A DNA stretch of 64,000 nucleotides from HXMU1428-3 sp965215715 (GCA_965215715.1 OZ244129.1:1116001-1180000), one strand, 5' to 3'. Positions 1 through 8,495 are shown, numbered from the stretch's first letter. Notes: generated from the letters alone by a model not told the origin. Made by a program: numbers and translations.

Positions 1-1
1 G

Positions 2-1828
2 GGTGAGGGCTTTTCTTCTACCAACAATCCGTTATCGACGGTTTATTCAGGCCGCATGGTCGATCCTGAGCGAATTTATGTTTATACATGGGATGCCAGA
101 CCGTATCCGGCTTTTCCAGCCAACCTGGATATTTGGGGGGATGGTGAAAATTGGTTGCGTGGCCATTGGTTGAACGGGCGGGTGGGGAGTGTTTCTCTGG
201 CGGCTTTGGTCAGCAAAATTATGATTGAATATGGGTTTGATGAATTTGCACCGCCCCCTCTTAATGGCATCGTGGAGGGGTATCTTATTGACCGGATCAT
301 GTCTGCCCGTGATGCGCTGCAACCTTTGGAGCTGGCTTTTTTCTTTGATAGTTTTGAAAGTGAAGCCAAGCTTAAGTTTAAGCATCGTGGTAGTGGGGGC
401 AGTGTTATTAGTCTGTCTCCGGACCAGCTTGTTGAGCAAAGTCCTGATGAAGGTTTGTATCAATTAACACGGGGCCAAGAAACGGAATTGCCTCGTTCTG
501 CTAAAATTAGTTTTATTGATGGTGACCAGGCTTATCAGCCTAGGGCCTTGGAAGGCCAGCAAACCATAGGGCAAACCAAGCGAGTGGCAACGGCTCAATT
601 GCCTATGGTTTTAAAGCCGGATCAGGTGCAGTCTTTGGCCAATAAATTGGTGCAGGAAAGTTGGGCGGCCAGGGAAGAGGGTGCGTTTTCATTGCCCTTA
701 AGTTTGTTAAAGCTTGAGCCTACCGATATTGTTGATCTGGCTTTGGATGATCAAAGCAAAACATTGCGTATTACGGAAATTAATGATCAACAAAACCGGG
801 CCATTCAGGCCCAATCAATTGATCCGCTTCTTTATGAGGACCTGGTGGTCACAGATGGCTTGCCAAGCCATCAGGTGCCAGAAATTTATGGTCCTTCAAA
901 AGCTGACTTTTTTGACTTTCCTTTATTGAACGGTAATGAAACTGATCACGCAGGATATGTTGGGGCGTTTCAAGACCCTTGGCCGGGACAAGTTGCTTTT
1001 TATCGATCTGCGGAAGATGGAGACTATCGGCTTAATCAAATTGTAAATGCTCCGGTAAAAATGGGGGTGTTGTTAAATGATTTAGCAAGTGGCCCCTGTG
1101 GGCGCTGGGATTATGCCAATAAATTGCAAGTTCAGTTGGATATAGGGGAATTGAACTCGGCAAGTTCTGTGGCCGTTTTAGGGGGCAAAAATATAGCCGC
1201 TGTTCGTCATGATCATGGTGGATGGGAAATGATACAATTTCAAACCGCAACCCTCATTGGCGCTAAGCAATATGAACTATCCGGTTTGTTGCGTGCGCAA
1301 GGGGGCACAGAAGATGCTTTGCAAACCATTGCCAGCTCTGGGTCTGATTTTGTCTTGATTGATGAAGCATTGGTTCCTGTCAATATGGGTGTCAACGATA
1401 TTGGCTTGTCTTATTATTGGCGTTATGGGCCGGCTCCTTATGGTTTAGGGCATCCTGCTTTTCAAACCAATCAATTTGCGTTTGGAGCGCGAGGTTTGCG
1501 CCCGTTTAGTCCGGTTCATTTGAGTGGGGGCAATCAAAATGGTGATTTTCATATTCACTGGATCCGACGCAGCCGGGTGGGCGGGGACAATTGGGAGCTT
1601 GAAGAGGTCCCTATTGGTGAGACCCTCGAACACTATGAAATCGATATTTTGGATAATGGCAGCGTGATGCGAACCATAAGCACTCAGAGCCCAGAAGGGG
1701 TTTATAGTGCTGGAGACCAATTAAGTGATTGGGGGGCTGTGCAATCCAGTTATCATATTAAAGTCTATCAAATCTCAGAAATTTATGGCCGCGGCGGGTC
1801 GGGCGAGGCTGTTCTCCTCAATCAGTAA
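2..1828 (+). CDS. GTA-like host-specificity / tail tip protein, 5'-truncated
   Basis: The reading frame is open from the first bases, so the N-terminal part lies outside the window; 608 residues are visible. The visible start (NPLSTVYSGRMVDPERIYVY, then WDARPYPAFP) matches the end of the TIM-barrel glycoside-hydrolase-like domain of the large tail protein of RcGTA-type gene transfer agents (gp15, host specificity). The rest resembles the phage-tail/baseplate part of that family, with a loosely repetitive beta-rich C-terminus. In the family it sits at the tail tip and contacts or degrades the cell surface. It is followed 17 bp later by a small membrane protein and then an endolysin, so it is the last structural gene of its cluster. 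A related prophage tail gene cannot be excluded without upstream sequence, but the TIM-barrel signature favours a GTA. Confidence 0.85.
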   Translation, partial: GEGFSSTNNPLSTVYSGRMVDPERIYVYTWDARPYPAFPANLDIWGDGENWLRGHWLNGRVGSVSLAALVSKIMIEYGFDEFAPPPLNGIVEGYLIDRIMSARDALQPLELAFFFDSFESEAKLKFKHRGSGGSVISLSPDQLVEQSPDEGLYQLTRGQETELPRSAKISFIDGDQAYQPRALEGQQTIGQTKRVATAQLPMVLKPDQVQSLANKLVQESWAAREEGAFSLPLSLLKLEPTDIVDLALDDQSKTLRITEINDQQNRAIQAQSIDPLLYEDLVVTDGLPSHQVPEIYGPSKADFFDFPLLNGNETDHAGYVGAFQDPWPGQVAFYRSAEDGDYRLNQIVNAPVKMGVLLNDLASGPCGRWDYANKLQVQLDIGELNSASSVAVLGGKNIAAVRHDHGGWEMIQFQTATLIGAKQYELSGLLRAQGGTEDALQTIASSGSDFVLIDEALVPVNMGVNDIGLSYYWRYGPAPYGLGHPAFQTNQFAFGARGLRPFSPVHLSGGNQNGDFHIHWIRRSRVGGDNWELEEVPIGETLEHYEIDILDNGSVMRTISTQSPEGVYSAGDQLSDWGAVQSSYHIKVYQISEIYGRGGSGEAVLLNQ

Positions 1829-1845
1829 AGTTTAAAGGAAGCTCT

Positions 1846-2091
1846 ATGCCTTTATCTAATGTTCCTTCTCCTGGTGAGGGACCTGTTCACAGTTGGAAAA
1901 CGGTTGAAGACGGTGTCATTGCAAGCAGCTTGATCACTGCGCCCGCTTGGGGCGCGTGGCTTAGTGAACTCAATGAAGTGTTGACCACTTTATCTTTATT
2001 GATTGGTTTGACCCTTGGTCTTTATCGCTTGTGGCGTATTTATCAGCGCAATTGTAATAACAAGCCTCCTTCTCACCTTTCAGACGATTAA
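1846..2091 (+). CDS. Small membrane protein, candidate holin
   Basis: This 81-residue protein has a good ribosome site (AAGGAAG) seven bases before its ATG. It has a soluble N-terminus of about 35 residues, one clear membrane segment (roughly residues 45-62, rich in Leu/Ile) and a short basic then polar tail. It lies between the GTA tail gene and the endolysin gene, where phages and GTAs keep holins or accessory lysis proteins. I do not recognise a named family; the holin role is inferred from position, size and topology only. Confidence 0.6.
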   Translation: MPLSNVPSPGEGPVHSWKTVEDGVIASSLITAPAWGAWLSELNEVLTTLSLLIGLTLGLYRLWRIYQRNCNNKPPSHLSDD

Positions 2092-2118
2092 ACTCCAGTA
2101 AGCCGAGGTTTTGGTTTG

Positions 2119-3420
2119 ATGAAACCGAATATGAATGTCCCTGTTTGGGTCACAAATGCGCTTGACCATATTAATATTCATGAGGTGCAAGGAGCGGATA
2201 GTCACCCGATTATTAAGAGCTTTTATCGTGATGTGGGGCATGCTCATATTGAACACGACGAAGTGCCATGGTGTGCGGCTTTTGTGGGGAGTGTTCTTGA
2301 GCGCTCTAAGATACCTAGCACAAAAAGTTTGTTGGCAAGGTCATACTTAAAGTGGGGGCGTGCTTTGGAAACCCTTCAGTTCGGGGCGATTGCCGTTTTC
2401 AAACGCGGGAGTAACCGCCAACAGGGCCATGTCGGTTTTGTGATGGGGTTTGATCGTGCCTCAATCTTTTTGCTGGGGGGTAATCAAAGTGATCAGGTGA
2501 ATGTAAAGGCGTATAAACGATCTGATTTGTTGGATGTGCGCTGGCCGGCTGAACCCATTGATGATCCAATTGTAAAACAAGATCCTATTTTCGACTTTGC
2601 TTTAGGGGAAGTGCTTAAACTAGAAGGTGGCTGGGCCCATCACCGTGATGATCCGGGCGGGGCTACGAATAAAGGCATTACGCTGAAAACGTATGAGAGA
2701 GCCATTCAAACCGGTTTAATCCGTCATCCTAATAAGAAGCTAATTGATGGGCTTAAAACCATAAAAGAGGGGGAGGTGCGCACGATTTATCATGCGCTTT
2801 ATTGGCAAAAGGCTGGGTGCTTTGATTTGCCACCTGCTTTGGCTCTTATGCATTTTGATGCAGCGGTCAATCATGGGGTGAAAAGGGCTGTACAATTTAT
2901 CCAGAAATTATCTGGGGCGATTGTTGATGGGGAATGGGGACCACAAACACTTCGTAGTGTGGGGGCCATCAATATTAAAACCGCTCTTGGTTTATATGAG
3001 CGGCTTCGCCGCCATTATTATCAAACTCGACCTCATTTTTCTGTTTTTGGCAAAGGATGGATGAACAGGCTAGCAAGTGTTTATGCAAGTTCACTGTTTT
3101 TGCACGATAAAAATGTTGATCAGTCTAACCACAAGAAAGAGGACATTATGACCCAACCACAAGCAACCCCGTCTCAAAAATGGTGGGGGGAATCTTTGAC
3201 TGTATGGGGCACGATTGTTACTGCCCTTTCAACTATTTTGCCAGTGATCGGGCCATTTTTCGGCTTTGATATCACCAGTGAGATGATTGAGCAGTTTGGT
3301 GACAGTGTCACAAAGCTTATCCAGATTATAGGCGGTGTGACGGGGACAAGCATGGCTTTATATGGCCGTGCTCGCGCTGAGACCAGTTTAACCCGGCGCC
3401 CTATTTCCATGAAGATTTAA
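2119..3420 (+). CDS. Two-domain endolysin (NlpC/P60-like plus GH108-like) with holin-like C-terminus
   Basis: The 433-residue protein has three parts. Residues 1-145 look like a TIGR02594-type (NlpC/P60/CHAP-like) cysteine peptidase, with WCAAF (Cys52) and GHVGF (His104) as candidate catalytic residues. Residues 158-335 look like a GH108 muramidase, with LEGGW (Glu169) followed by DDPGGATNKGIT and a C-terminal peptidoglycan-binding-like half. Residues 344-433 form an amphipathic and hydrophobic segment that resembles small phage holin-associated proteins. The ATG at 2119 is chosen over the TTG just before it; GAGG lies about 10 bases upstream. Fused peptidase and muramidase activities would cut both peptide and glycan bonds of the wall to release particles. 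The third part starts at a methionine with its own strong ribosome site, so it may also be made separately. Confidence 0.8.
   Translation: MKPNMNVPVWVTNALDHINIHEVQGADSHPIIKSFYRDVGHAHIEHDEVPWCAAFVGSVLERSKIPSTKSLLARSYLKWGRALETLQFGAIAVFKRGSNRQQGHVGFVMGFDRASIFLLGGNQSDQVNVKAYKRSDLLDVRWPAEPIDDPIVKQDPIFDFALGEVLKLEGGWAHHRDDPGGATNKGITLKTYERAIQTGLIRHPNKKLIDGLKTIKEGEVRTIYHALYWQKAGCFDLPPALALMHFDAAVNHGVKRAVQFIQKLSGAIVDGEWGPQTLRSVGAINIKTALGLYERLRRHYYQTRPHFSVFGKGWMNRLASVYASSLFLHDKNVDQSNHKKEDIMTQPQATPSQKWWGESLTVWGTIVTALSTILPVIGPFFGFDITSEMIEQFGDSVTKLIQIIGGVTGTSMALYGRARAETSLTRRPISMKI
3148..3420 (+). CDS. Nested in-frame start: holin-like 90-residue product
   Basis: Inside the endolysin frame, the ATG at 3148 is preceded by AAGAAAGAGGAC, a strong ribosome site at the right distance. 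The product would be 90 residues: a short polar N-terminus (MTQPQATPSQ), two hydrophobic stretches (about residues 19-35 and 53-68) and a basic tail. It resembles stand-alone holin-like proteins of phages and GTAs. Either it is translated independently, or it is a former separate gene now fused to the endolysin by loss of a stop codon. Confidence 0.45.
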   Translation: MTQPQATPSQKWWGESLTVWGTIVTALSTILPVIGPFFGFDITSEMIEQFGDSVTKLIQIIGGVTGTSMALYGRARAETSLTRRPISMKI

Positions 3421-3433
3421 AGGAGATTTGATT

Positions 3434-3553
3434 ATGAGTGCAAAACTTTGGCTTCTCTCATTGGTCTTTTCCACGCTTGCTCCGCTCATCTTACCCAAAC
3501 AAAAAAGAAAACGCAGAGGTTCCAGGACCGCTGATACTCCTCAAAAGGGATGA
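3434..3553 (+). CDS. Small 39-residue protein of unknown function
   Basis: The ATG at 3434 follows AAAGGAGATTTGATT, a near-ideal ribosome site, 13 bp after the endolysin stop. The product has a hydrophobic N-terminal helix (about residues 5-20, LWLLSLVFSTLAPLIL) and a strongly basic, polar tail (KQKRKRRGSR). It could be a small membrane or spanin-like lysis protein or a signal-anchored peptide. It is not recognised; the call rests on start-site quality and operon position. Confidence 0.5.
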   Translation: MSAKLWLLSLVFSTLAPLILPKQKRKRRGSRTADTPQKG

Positions 3554-3685
3554 TTTCATTGATTGGCAGCTAGACCAATAAAAACAAAGCGTTATAATAT
3601 ATCCATATTTATGTGATTGTTTGCTGCGCTGGGACAGTGTTAAGCTAGTCCAGCTAGATGAAACGGTTTGAAATAGGGGTTTATT

Positions 3686-4357
3686 GTGCGCTTGCTCGTT
3701 ATAGAAGATGATGTTGACCTTAATAGGCAATTAAAAACCTCGCTGGAAGAGGCTGGCTATGTGGTTGATTGCAGTTTTGATGGGGAAGACGGACACTTTC
3801 TTGGCGAGTCGGAGCCTTATGATGCAATTGTGCTCGATATTGGTCTGCCCAAGATGGATGGCATTAGCGTTTTAGAAAAATGGCGCCGTGATGACATTTC
3901 TATACCGGTACTGATTTTAACAGCCAGAGACCGCTGGAGTGACAAGGTCGCTGGTATGGATGCAGGCGCTGATGATTATGTTGCCAAACCATTTCATATG
4001 GAAGAGGTTTTGGCCCGGGTTCGGGCGTTATTGCGTCGCTCTGCTGGGCTGGCCTCTAATGAAATTGAAATTGGTTCGCTGCGGTTGGATACAAAATCAA
4101 CCAGAGTTACGGTTGATGGTGCTCCGATTAAACTTACCTCTCATGAATATCGTTTACTTGCCTATTTGGTGCACCATAAAGACAAGGTGATTTCGCGTAC
4201 CGAATTGGTTGAGCATTTATATGATCAAGACTTTGATCGGGATTCCAATACGATTGAAGTTTTTGTTGGCCGGCTGCGCAAAAAAATTCCGTCAGATTTG
4301 ATTAAAACCGTCAGAGGTCTTGGATATTGTTTGTCCACGAGTGACCATGACGTTTAA
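3686..4357 (+). CDS. feuP: FeuP-type response regulator (OmpR/PhoP family)
   Basis: This 223-residue regulator starts at GTG with a weak ribosome site. The receiver domain has the acidic pocket (IEDD), phospho-acceptor Asp51 (VLDIGLP) and Lys101 (AKPF). The C-terminal half is an OmpR-type winged helix that ends in TVRGLGY. The receiver wording (EPYDAIVLDIGLPKMDGIS, RDRWSDKVAGMDAGADDYV) closely follows rhizobial FeuP, the PhoP relative that controls cyclic glucan export genes and osmoadaptation. It overlaps the kinase gene by 11 bp, so the two are translationally coupled. A generic PhoP label would also be acceptable. Confidence 0.85.
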   Translation: MRLLVIEDDVDLNRQLKTSLEEAGYVVDCSFDGEDGHFLGESEPYDAIVLDIGLPKMDGISVLEKWRRDDISIPVLILTARDRWSDKVAGMDAGADDYVAKPFHMEEVLARVRALLRRSAGLASNEIEIGSLRLDTKSTRVTVDGAPIKLTSHEYRLLAYLVHHKDKVISRTELVEHLYDQDFDRDSNTIEVFVGRLRKKIPSDLIKTVRGLGYCLSTSDHDV

Positions 4358-5753
4358 TTCTTTAGGGGCCCGCCTTTTTCTTACCTCCACAATCATTGCC
4401 TTGATCGTTTTATTGCTAACGGCTTGGCAGCTTATTTCCCAATATCAAAGCCGCATTGAGTATAATTTTGATGAACGCTTAAAAGCGAATTTGTCTTTGC
4501 TCATTGAAAGCAGTTTGCAAGAAAATTTTGAAGTGCCAAAGCAGCCCAAACAGTTTGGTGGTTTTGCCTTCACCTTGCTGAATTCAGGATGGTATTGGCA
4601 AATACAACCTCTCGATAATCCCTCCCTGTCCACCTTCACCTCAGTTTCTCTTGGTGAGGAAGTTTTATCGTTGACCAACAAGCAAGAGGTCAGCGAAGAG
4701 CAAGACGGGACTTCAAAATTCTATGTTAATCATCAAAATGATCGTCGTTTACGGGTGATTGAACGGTTGATTACCTTGGGGAGCAATGAAAAACCCCAAA
4801 CTTTTGCCTATATTGTTACCGGTGACAGTAGCGAGATAGAAGATGATGTGATCGATTTTGCCTCTATGCTCGGGCTTTCTTTTCTGATTCTTGGATCGGG
4901 GCTCATTTTAGCTACGATCTTACAGGTGAAAGTTGGTTTGCAGCCGCTTAAAGTGGTTGAGCGAGGTTTGGCTCAGGTGCGTGCAGGTAAAACCGATCGG
5001 TTAGAGGGGCAATTTCCTTCTGAGATTGAACCCCTGCAAACTGAGATCAATAATCTGATTAAAAGCAATATGACCATCATTGAGCGGGCTCGCACCCATG
5101 TGGGCAATTTGGCTCATGCTCTAAAAACTCCTTTAAGTGTCATAAATAATGAAGTTGATGGCAAAAACGATGGTTTTGCGCGTAAAATTGGTGAACAAGC
5201 CTCTTTAATGCAAACTCAAATTCATCACCATCTGGATCGAGCAAGAATGGCTGCACGGGTTGGCATTGTTGGTAATGTGACAGAAATACACCCAATTATG
5301 AAAAGTTTAGAGCGGGCTTTGGGCAAAATCTATCAAGAAAAGCATATCAGTTTTGAGCTCAAATGCCCTGAGACGGCTAAATTCGCTGGTGAACAGCAAG
5401 ACTTTGAAGAAATGATCGGCAATTTGTTGGATAATGCGTTTAAATGGGCCAACAACAAAGTCAGTTGCATCGTGGAATACAATGGTCATGAAGTTTCTAA
5501 GTCCATGATAGATAAGTCAAAAAACGAAAAACTGTTGCAGGTTGTTATTGAAGATGATGGGCCAGGTTTAAGTACAGAGGAACAAAAACAAGTCCGTGAG
5601 AGGGGAAGGCGACTAGATGAAACAGTGCCTGGTTCAGGCCTTGGTTTAGCGATTGTTACTGATTTGGTTGACCTTTATGGGGGATCTTTTGAACTTGGTA
5701 GCTCTCAAATGGGCGGATTGCAGGTAAAATTGCAACTGCCAGCAGGAACCTGA
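4347..5753 (+). CDS. feuQ: FeuQ-type sensor histidine kinase (PhoQ family)
   Basis: The 468-residue kinase has membrane segment 1 at about 10-30, a periplasmic sensor region of about 140 residues, membrane segment 2 at about 172-192, a HAMP-like linker, an H-box with the phosphorylated His257 (NLAHALKTPLSV), an N-box (NLLDNAFKWA) and ATP-binding G-boxes (DDGPGL, GSGLGLAIV). Its stop-overlapping ATG at 4347 is preferred over the upstream TTG at 4320 because it gives a normal membrane-proximal N-terminus. The H-box variant AHALKTPL is typical of PhoQ relatives. It would phosphorylate the adjacent FeuP in response to an envelope or osmotic signal. Confidence 0.83.
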   Translation: MTFNSLGARLFLTSTIIALIVLLLTAWQLISQYQSRIEYNFDERLKANLSLLIESSLQENFEVPKQPKQFGGFAFTLLNSGWYWQIQPLDNPSLSTFTSVSLGEEVLSLTNKQEVSEEQDGTSKFYVNHQNDRRLRVIERLITLGSNEKPQTFAYIVTGDSSEIEDDVIDFASMLGLSFLILGSGLILATILQVKVGLQPLKVVERGLAQVRAGKTDRLEGQFPSEIEPLQTEINNLIKSNMTIIERARTHVGNLAHALKTPLSVINNEVDGKNDGFARKIGEQASLMQTQIHHHLDRARMAARVGIVGNVTEIHPIMKSLERALGKIYQEKHISFELKCPETAKFAGEQQDFEEMIGNLLDNAFKWANNKVSCIVEYNGHEVSKSMIDKSKNEKLLQVVIEDDGPGLSTEEQKQVRERGRRLDETVPGSGLGLAIVTDLVDLYGGSFELGSSQMGGLQVKLQLPAGT

Positions 5754-5777
5754 TTTTTTGCCCAAATTTAGCCTGAT

Positions 5778-5807
5778 TTGACCCGTTATAAGGCAATTAA
5801 TTATTAT
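5778..5807 (+). promoter_or_regulatory. Possible sigma-70 promoter, lipoprotein gene
   Basis: TTGACC (5778-5783), an 18-base spacer and TATTAT (5802-5807) form a plausible housekeeping promoter just after feuQ. It would give a leader of about 255 bases before the lipoprotein gene at 6071. The rest of the 5754-6070 gap (317 bases) holds no open frame I can support. Confidence 0.35.
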
Positions 5808-6070
5808 ATTCTCTTGTTTGCTCGGGCAATTGAAGTGTCCATTGCGTTTTTAAAGGGGCGTATATGGTCAAATGCGATCTGTGAAGAATTGAATTAAAAG
5901 GATTGCAATTAAACCATAAAAACCACAAAAACTAAGACTAGGTTTCATGTGAGAGCAGTGGGTGAACGTTTATTTGCTTTAAAAAAGCGAAATAACATCA
6001 TCGCACTTGGTGAATTCCCGAACTCAGAAAACGGTTCTAAATTCTAGGCGGGAAGATTGGAAAGAAAGCA

Positions 6071-6544
6071 ATGATTAAATTTTTTAAAACAGCAACACTT
6101 GTTTTGGTTATGCCCATTGTCTTGTCTGCTTGTTCGGGAAGCTTTAACAAGCAAGATAGCGGCACGGTTATTGGCGCGCTGGCTGGTGGTATCTTGGGTA
6201 ACCAAGTTGGTAAAGGCAAGGGGCGTGTTTTAGCAACTGTTGCTGGTGCTGTTGTTGGCGGGATCGTTGGCAGTGAAATTGGTAAATCACTAGACGCGAA
6301 TGATCGCCGGGCAGCGGCTGAAGCTGAATATTATGCATTGGAAAAAGGTCAATCAGGGGATGGAACCCCCTGGCGCAACCCTGATAGCGGGCGTCATGGT
6401 GTGATTGTTCCTTCAGCTCCATATAAATTACGTGATCAAAATTGCCGTAATTATACTCATACAATTTACATTGATGGCGAACCCCAAATCATGAAAGGCA
6501 CGGCTTGCCGTTCAAATGATGGGACGTGGCAAAAGGTTAGTTAA
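6071..6544 (+). CDS. 17-kDa surface antigen-type lipoprotein
   Basis: This 157-residue protein begins with a lipoprotein signal peptide and lipobox LSAC, so Cys21 would be lipidated. A glycine-zipper hairpin follows (about residues 33-70; GALAGGILG...GAVVGGIVG), the hallmark of the rickettsial 17-kDa antigen / Omp17-like glycine-zipper 2TM family. The C-terminal domain has NCRNYTHT and a second Cys (KGTACRSNDGTW), as in the RT0821/Lpp0805 surface-protein family. It probably sits in the outer membrane. GGAAAGAAAG lies before the ATG. It is a single gene closed by a good terminator at 6587. Confidence 0.85.
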   Translation: MIKFFKTATLVLVMPIVLSACSGSFNKQDSGTVIGALAGGILGNQVGKGKGRVLATVAGAVVGGIVGSEIGKSLDANDRRAAAEAEYYALEKGQSGDGTPWRNPDSGRHGVIVPSAPYKLRDQNCRNYTHTIYIDGEPQIMKGTACRSNDGTWQKVS

Positions 6545-6586
6545 GCCATTTTATGCTTTTGTTTAACATAATTAGATAACTCTTTT

Positions 6587-6620
6587 AAAAGGCCTCTTTA
6601 TTAGGGGCCTTTTTTATTTT
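6587..6620 (+). terminator. Intrinsic terminator after the lipoprotein gene
   Basis: AAAAGGCCTC (6587-6596) pairs with GGGGCCTTTT (6604-6613) across a 7-base loop and runs into a T-rich tract. It separates the lipoprotein gene from degP. The remaining bases to 6843 show no gene; the segment from 6844 to 6898 holds a short leader frame. Confidence 0.85.
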
Positions 6621-6843
6621 TCTACCCTTCCTTCCTTTTTCTTATCCATTTAAAACATTGAAATAAATAACGATTCTTGCTCTAACGTGCGTTTATTATC
6701 CTTAATGTGATTATTTTTAAGGGCTATAGCATTCCAGCTTATACTGTCTTAAACTCTTACATTAAGCCAAACATTACATATATTTAATTTTCATGACAGC
6801 ATGATGCCATGTTTTAACATCTATATGTGGCAAGAGGAATAAG

Positions 6844-6885
6844 ATGATGAAAAGGCTTTCATTCTTTGCGTCATCGCACTTGTAA
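6844..6885 (+). CDS. Possible 13-codon leader peptide before degP
   Basis: ATGATGAAAAGG follows AAGAGGAATAAG, a reasonable ribosome site, and encodes a 13-residue peptide (MMKRLSFFASSHL) that stops 13 bases before the degP start. Translation of this frame could influence initiation at the TTG start of degP. The evidence is only start-site quality and position, so this is tentative. Confidence 0.3.
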   Translation: MMKRLSFFASSHL

Positions 6886-6898
6886 ATGGAGAACAACA

Positions 6899-8452
6899 TT
6901 GAAAAAACAAATCGGTTTAAATGAACATAGCAAAAGCCGCAATTTGTTCGCTCTTGCGGCAGTTGGATTGGTCGGAACCATGGCTTTGGCTGGCAATATG
7001 GTCTTTAACAATAAAGCTGCTTTAGCAGAGATGAGCAAAACAGCGATTAATCCGGTCAAACCTTATGTAAATGCACCCGCTAGTTTTGCTGACTTGGTGC
7101 AAAAGGTTCGCCCCTCAGTGGTGAGCATTTTTGTCAAAGGCAAAACAGAAACCAAAAAGAAAGATTTTGGGCGTAATGGGCGCAATTTTAATCGCCGGGA
7201 AAATCAGCCACCTTTTGGGCGCGGTCAAGACCCAAATCTTGATCAATTTAAAGAATTCTTCCGTCGTTTTGGCGGTAAACAGGGCCAGCAACCACTGCCT
7301 AAAAATGCTCAAGGCTCCGGCTTTATCATTTCTGCCGATGGTTATGTGGTTACAAACCATCATGTGATCAAAGATGGATCTGAATTTAAAGTCACCTTGG
7401 ATGGAGGTGAAGAAGTTGAAGCCCGCTTAATCGGGTCTGATGAGCGGACAGATTTGGCTCTTTTAAAAATCAAATCTAAGCGTACCTTCCCGTTTGTGCC
7501 TTTAGCTGACCATATGGCCCGTGTGGGTGATTGGGTATTGGCTGTGGGCAATCCGTTTGGTCTTGGTGGCACGGTAACGGCCGGCATTGTTTCTGCTCAT
7601 GGACGCAGTGTTGGGGCCAGTCCTTATGACTATCTGCAAATTGATGCTGCGGTGAACCGTGGTAATTCAGGCGGGCCAGCCTTTAACCTGAAGGGTGAAG
7701 TGGTTGGTGTAAACACGGCTATCTTTAGTCCTTCTGGCGGCAACGTTGGGATTGCTTTTGCCATTCCCTCAAAAGTTGTAAACAAGATTGTTTCAGACCT
7801 TAAAAAGGCCGGTTCGGTCAAACGGGGATGGCTTGGCATTAACATTCAAAATGTGAGCGAAGACATTGCTGAAGGGCTTGCTATGGACAAGCCAAAAGGT
7901 GCGATGGTGACACGATTGATTGATGGTGGTCCTGCTACCAAGTCTGATCTGAAAGTGCGAGATGTGATCGTCTCAGTAAATGGTCAAGATGTGAAAGACG
8001 TGCGTGATTTGATGCGCAAAATCGGTGAGATTAATCCTGAAGAAGTGATTGATATGGTGGTGATGCGTAATGGAGCACAAAAAAATGTGTCAGTAAAATT
8101 GGGGACTTTCCCGTCAAGTAAAGAGCTTGCCGCTTTGCAACGCAATGAACCGGCACTTGATCCTAACAACAAAGCGCTAGATGACATTGGCTTGTCTTTG
8201 GCAGCTGCCAGAGAAGTTGGTAAGGGCAATGAGGGCGTGGTTGTCACAGAAATTGACCCAGATAGTGATGCAGCACGCAAAGGCATCAAAGTTGGCGATG
8301 TGATCCTGGAGATTAATGGTAAAGGCGTTAATTTTCCAAATGAGGTGACCCAAGAAATCGTTGCTGCCAAAAAGAACAACCGAAAAGTGGTTTTGGTTCG
8401 GGTTAAAGATGGGCCTTACTATGGCTTAAAACTAAAAACTGAAAAGAACTAA
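6899..8452 (+). CDS. degP: DegP/HtrA periplasmic serine protease with two PDZ domains
   Basis: This 517-residue envelope quality-control protease starts at TTG 6899, which has GGAGA seven bases upstream; the open frame extends to 6866 but that start has no ribosome site. The N-terminus has a signal anchor (about residues 15-35). The trypsin-like domain carries His155 (TNHHV), Asp185 (ERTDLALL) and Ser257 (GNSGGP), a complete triad. Two PDZ domains follow (about 310-400 and 425-515). A long Gln/Arg/Gly-rich LA-loop-like insert (residues 84-135) precedes the catalytic core. It is followed by a terminator and then a response regulator/kinase pair, a common rhizobial arrangement that suggests a shared envelope-stress role. 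Confidence 0.95.
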   Translation: MKKQIGLNEHSKSRNLFALAAVGLVGTMALAGNMVFNNKAALAEMSKTAINPVKPYVNAPASFADLVQKVRPSVVSIFVKGKTETKKKDFGRNGRNFNRRENQPPFGRGQDPNLDQFKEFFRRFGGKQGQQPLPKNAQGSGFIISADGYVVTNHHVIKDGSEFKVTLDGGEEVEARLIGSDERTDLALLKIKSKRTFPFVPLADHMARVGDWVLAVGNPFGLGGTVTAGIVSAHGRSVGASPYDYLQIDAAVNRGNSGGPAFNLKGEVVGVNTAIFSPSGGNVGIAFAIPSKVVNKIVSDLKKAGSVKRGWLGINIQNVSEDIAEGLAMDKPKGAMVTRLIDGGPATKSDLKVRDVIVSVNGQDVKDVRDLMRKIGEINPEEVIDMVVMRNGAQKNVSVKLGTFPSSKELAALQRNEPALDPNNKALDDIGLSLAAAREVGKGNEGVVVTEIDPDSDAARKGIKVGDVILEINGKGVNFPNEVTQEIVAAKKNNRKVVLVRVKDGPYYGLKLKTEKN

Positions 8453-8460
8453 GCAATGCC

Positions 8461-8495
8461 AAAAAGGGTGGGTTTTGAAGATCCACCCTTTTTTT
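8461..8495 (+). terminator. Intrinsic terminator between degP and the regulator gene
   Basis: AAAAAGGGTGG (8461-8471) pairs with CCACCCTTTTT (8483-8493), with extra Ts after it. It lies nine bases after the degP stop, so most degP transcripts should end here. It also shows that an upstream start at 8475 for the next gene is not real. Confidence 0.85.

Noticed and set aside
4320..4346. Upstream TTG start for feuQ
   Set aside because: It lies inside feuP; the ATG at 4347 gives a normal N-terminus close to the first membrane helix.
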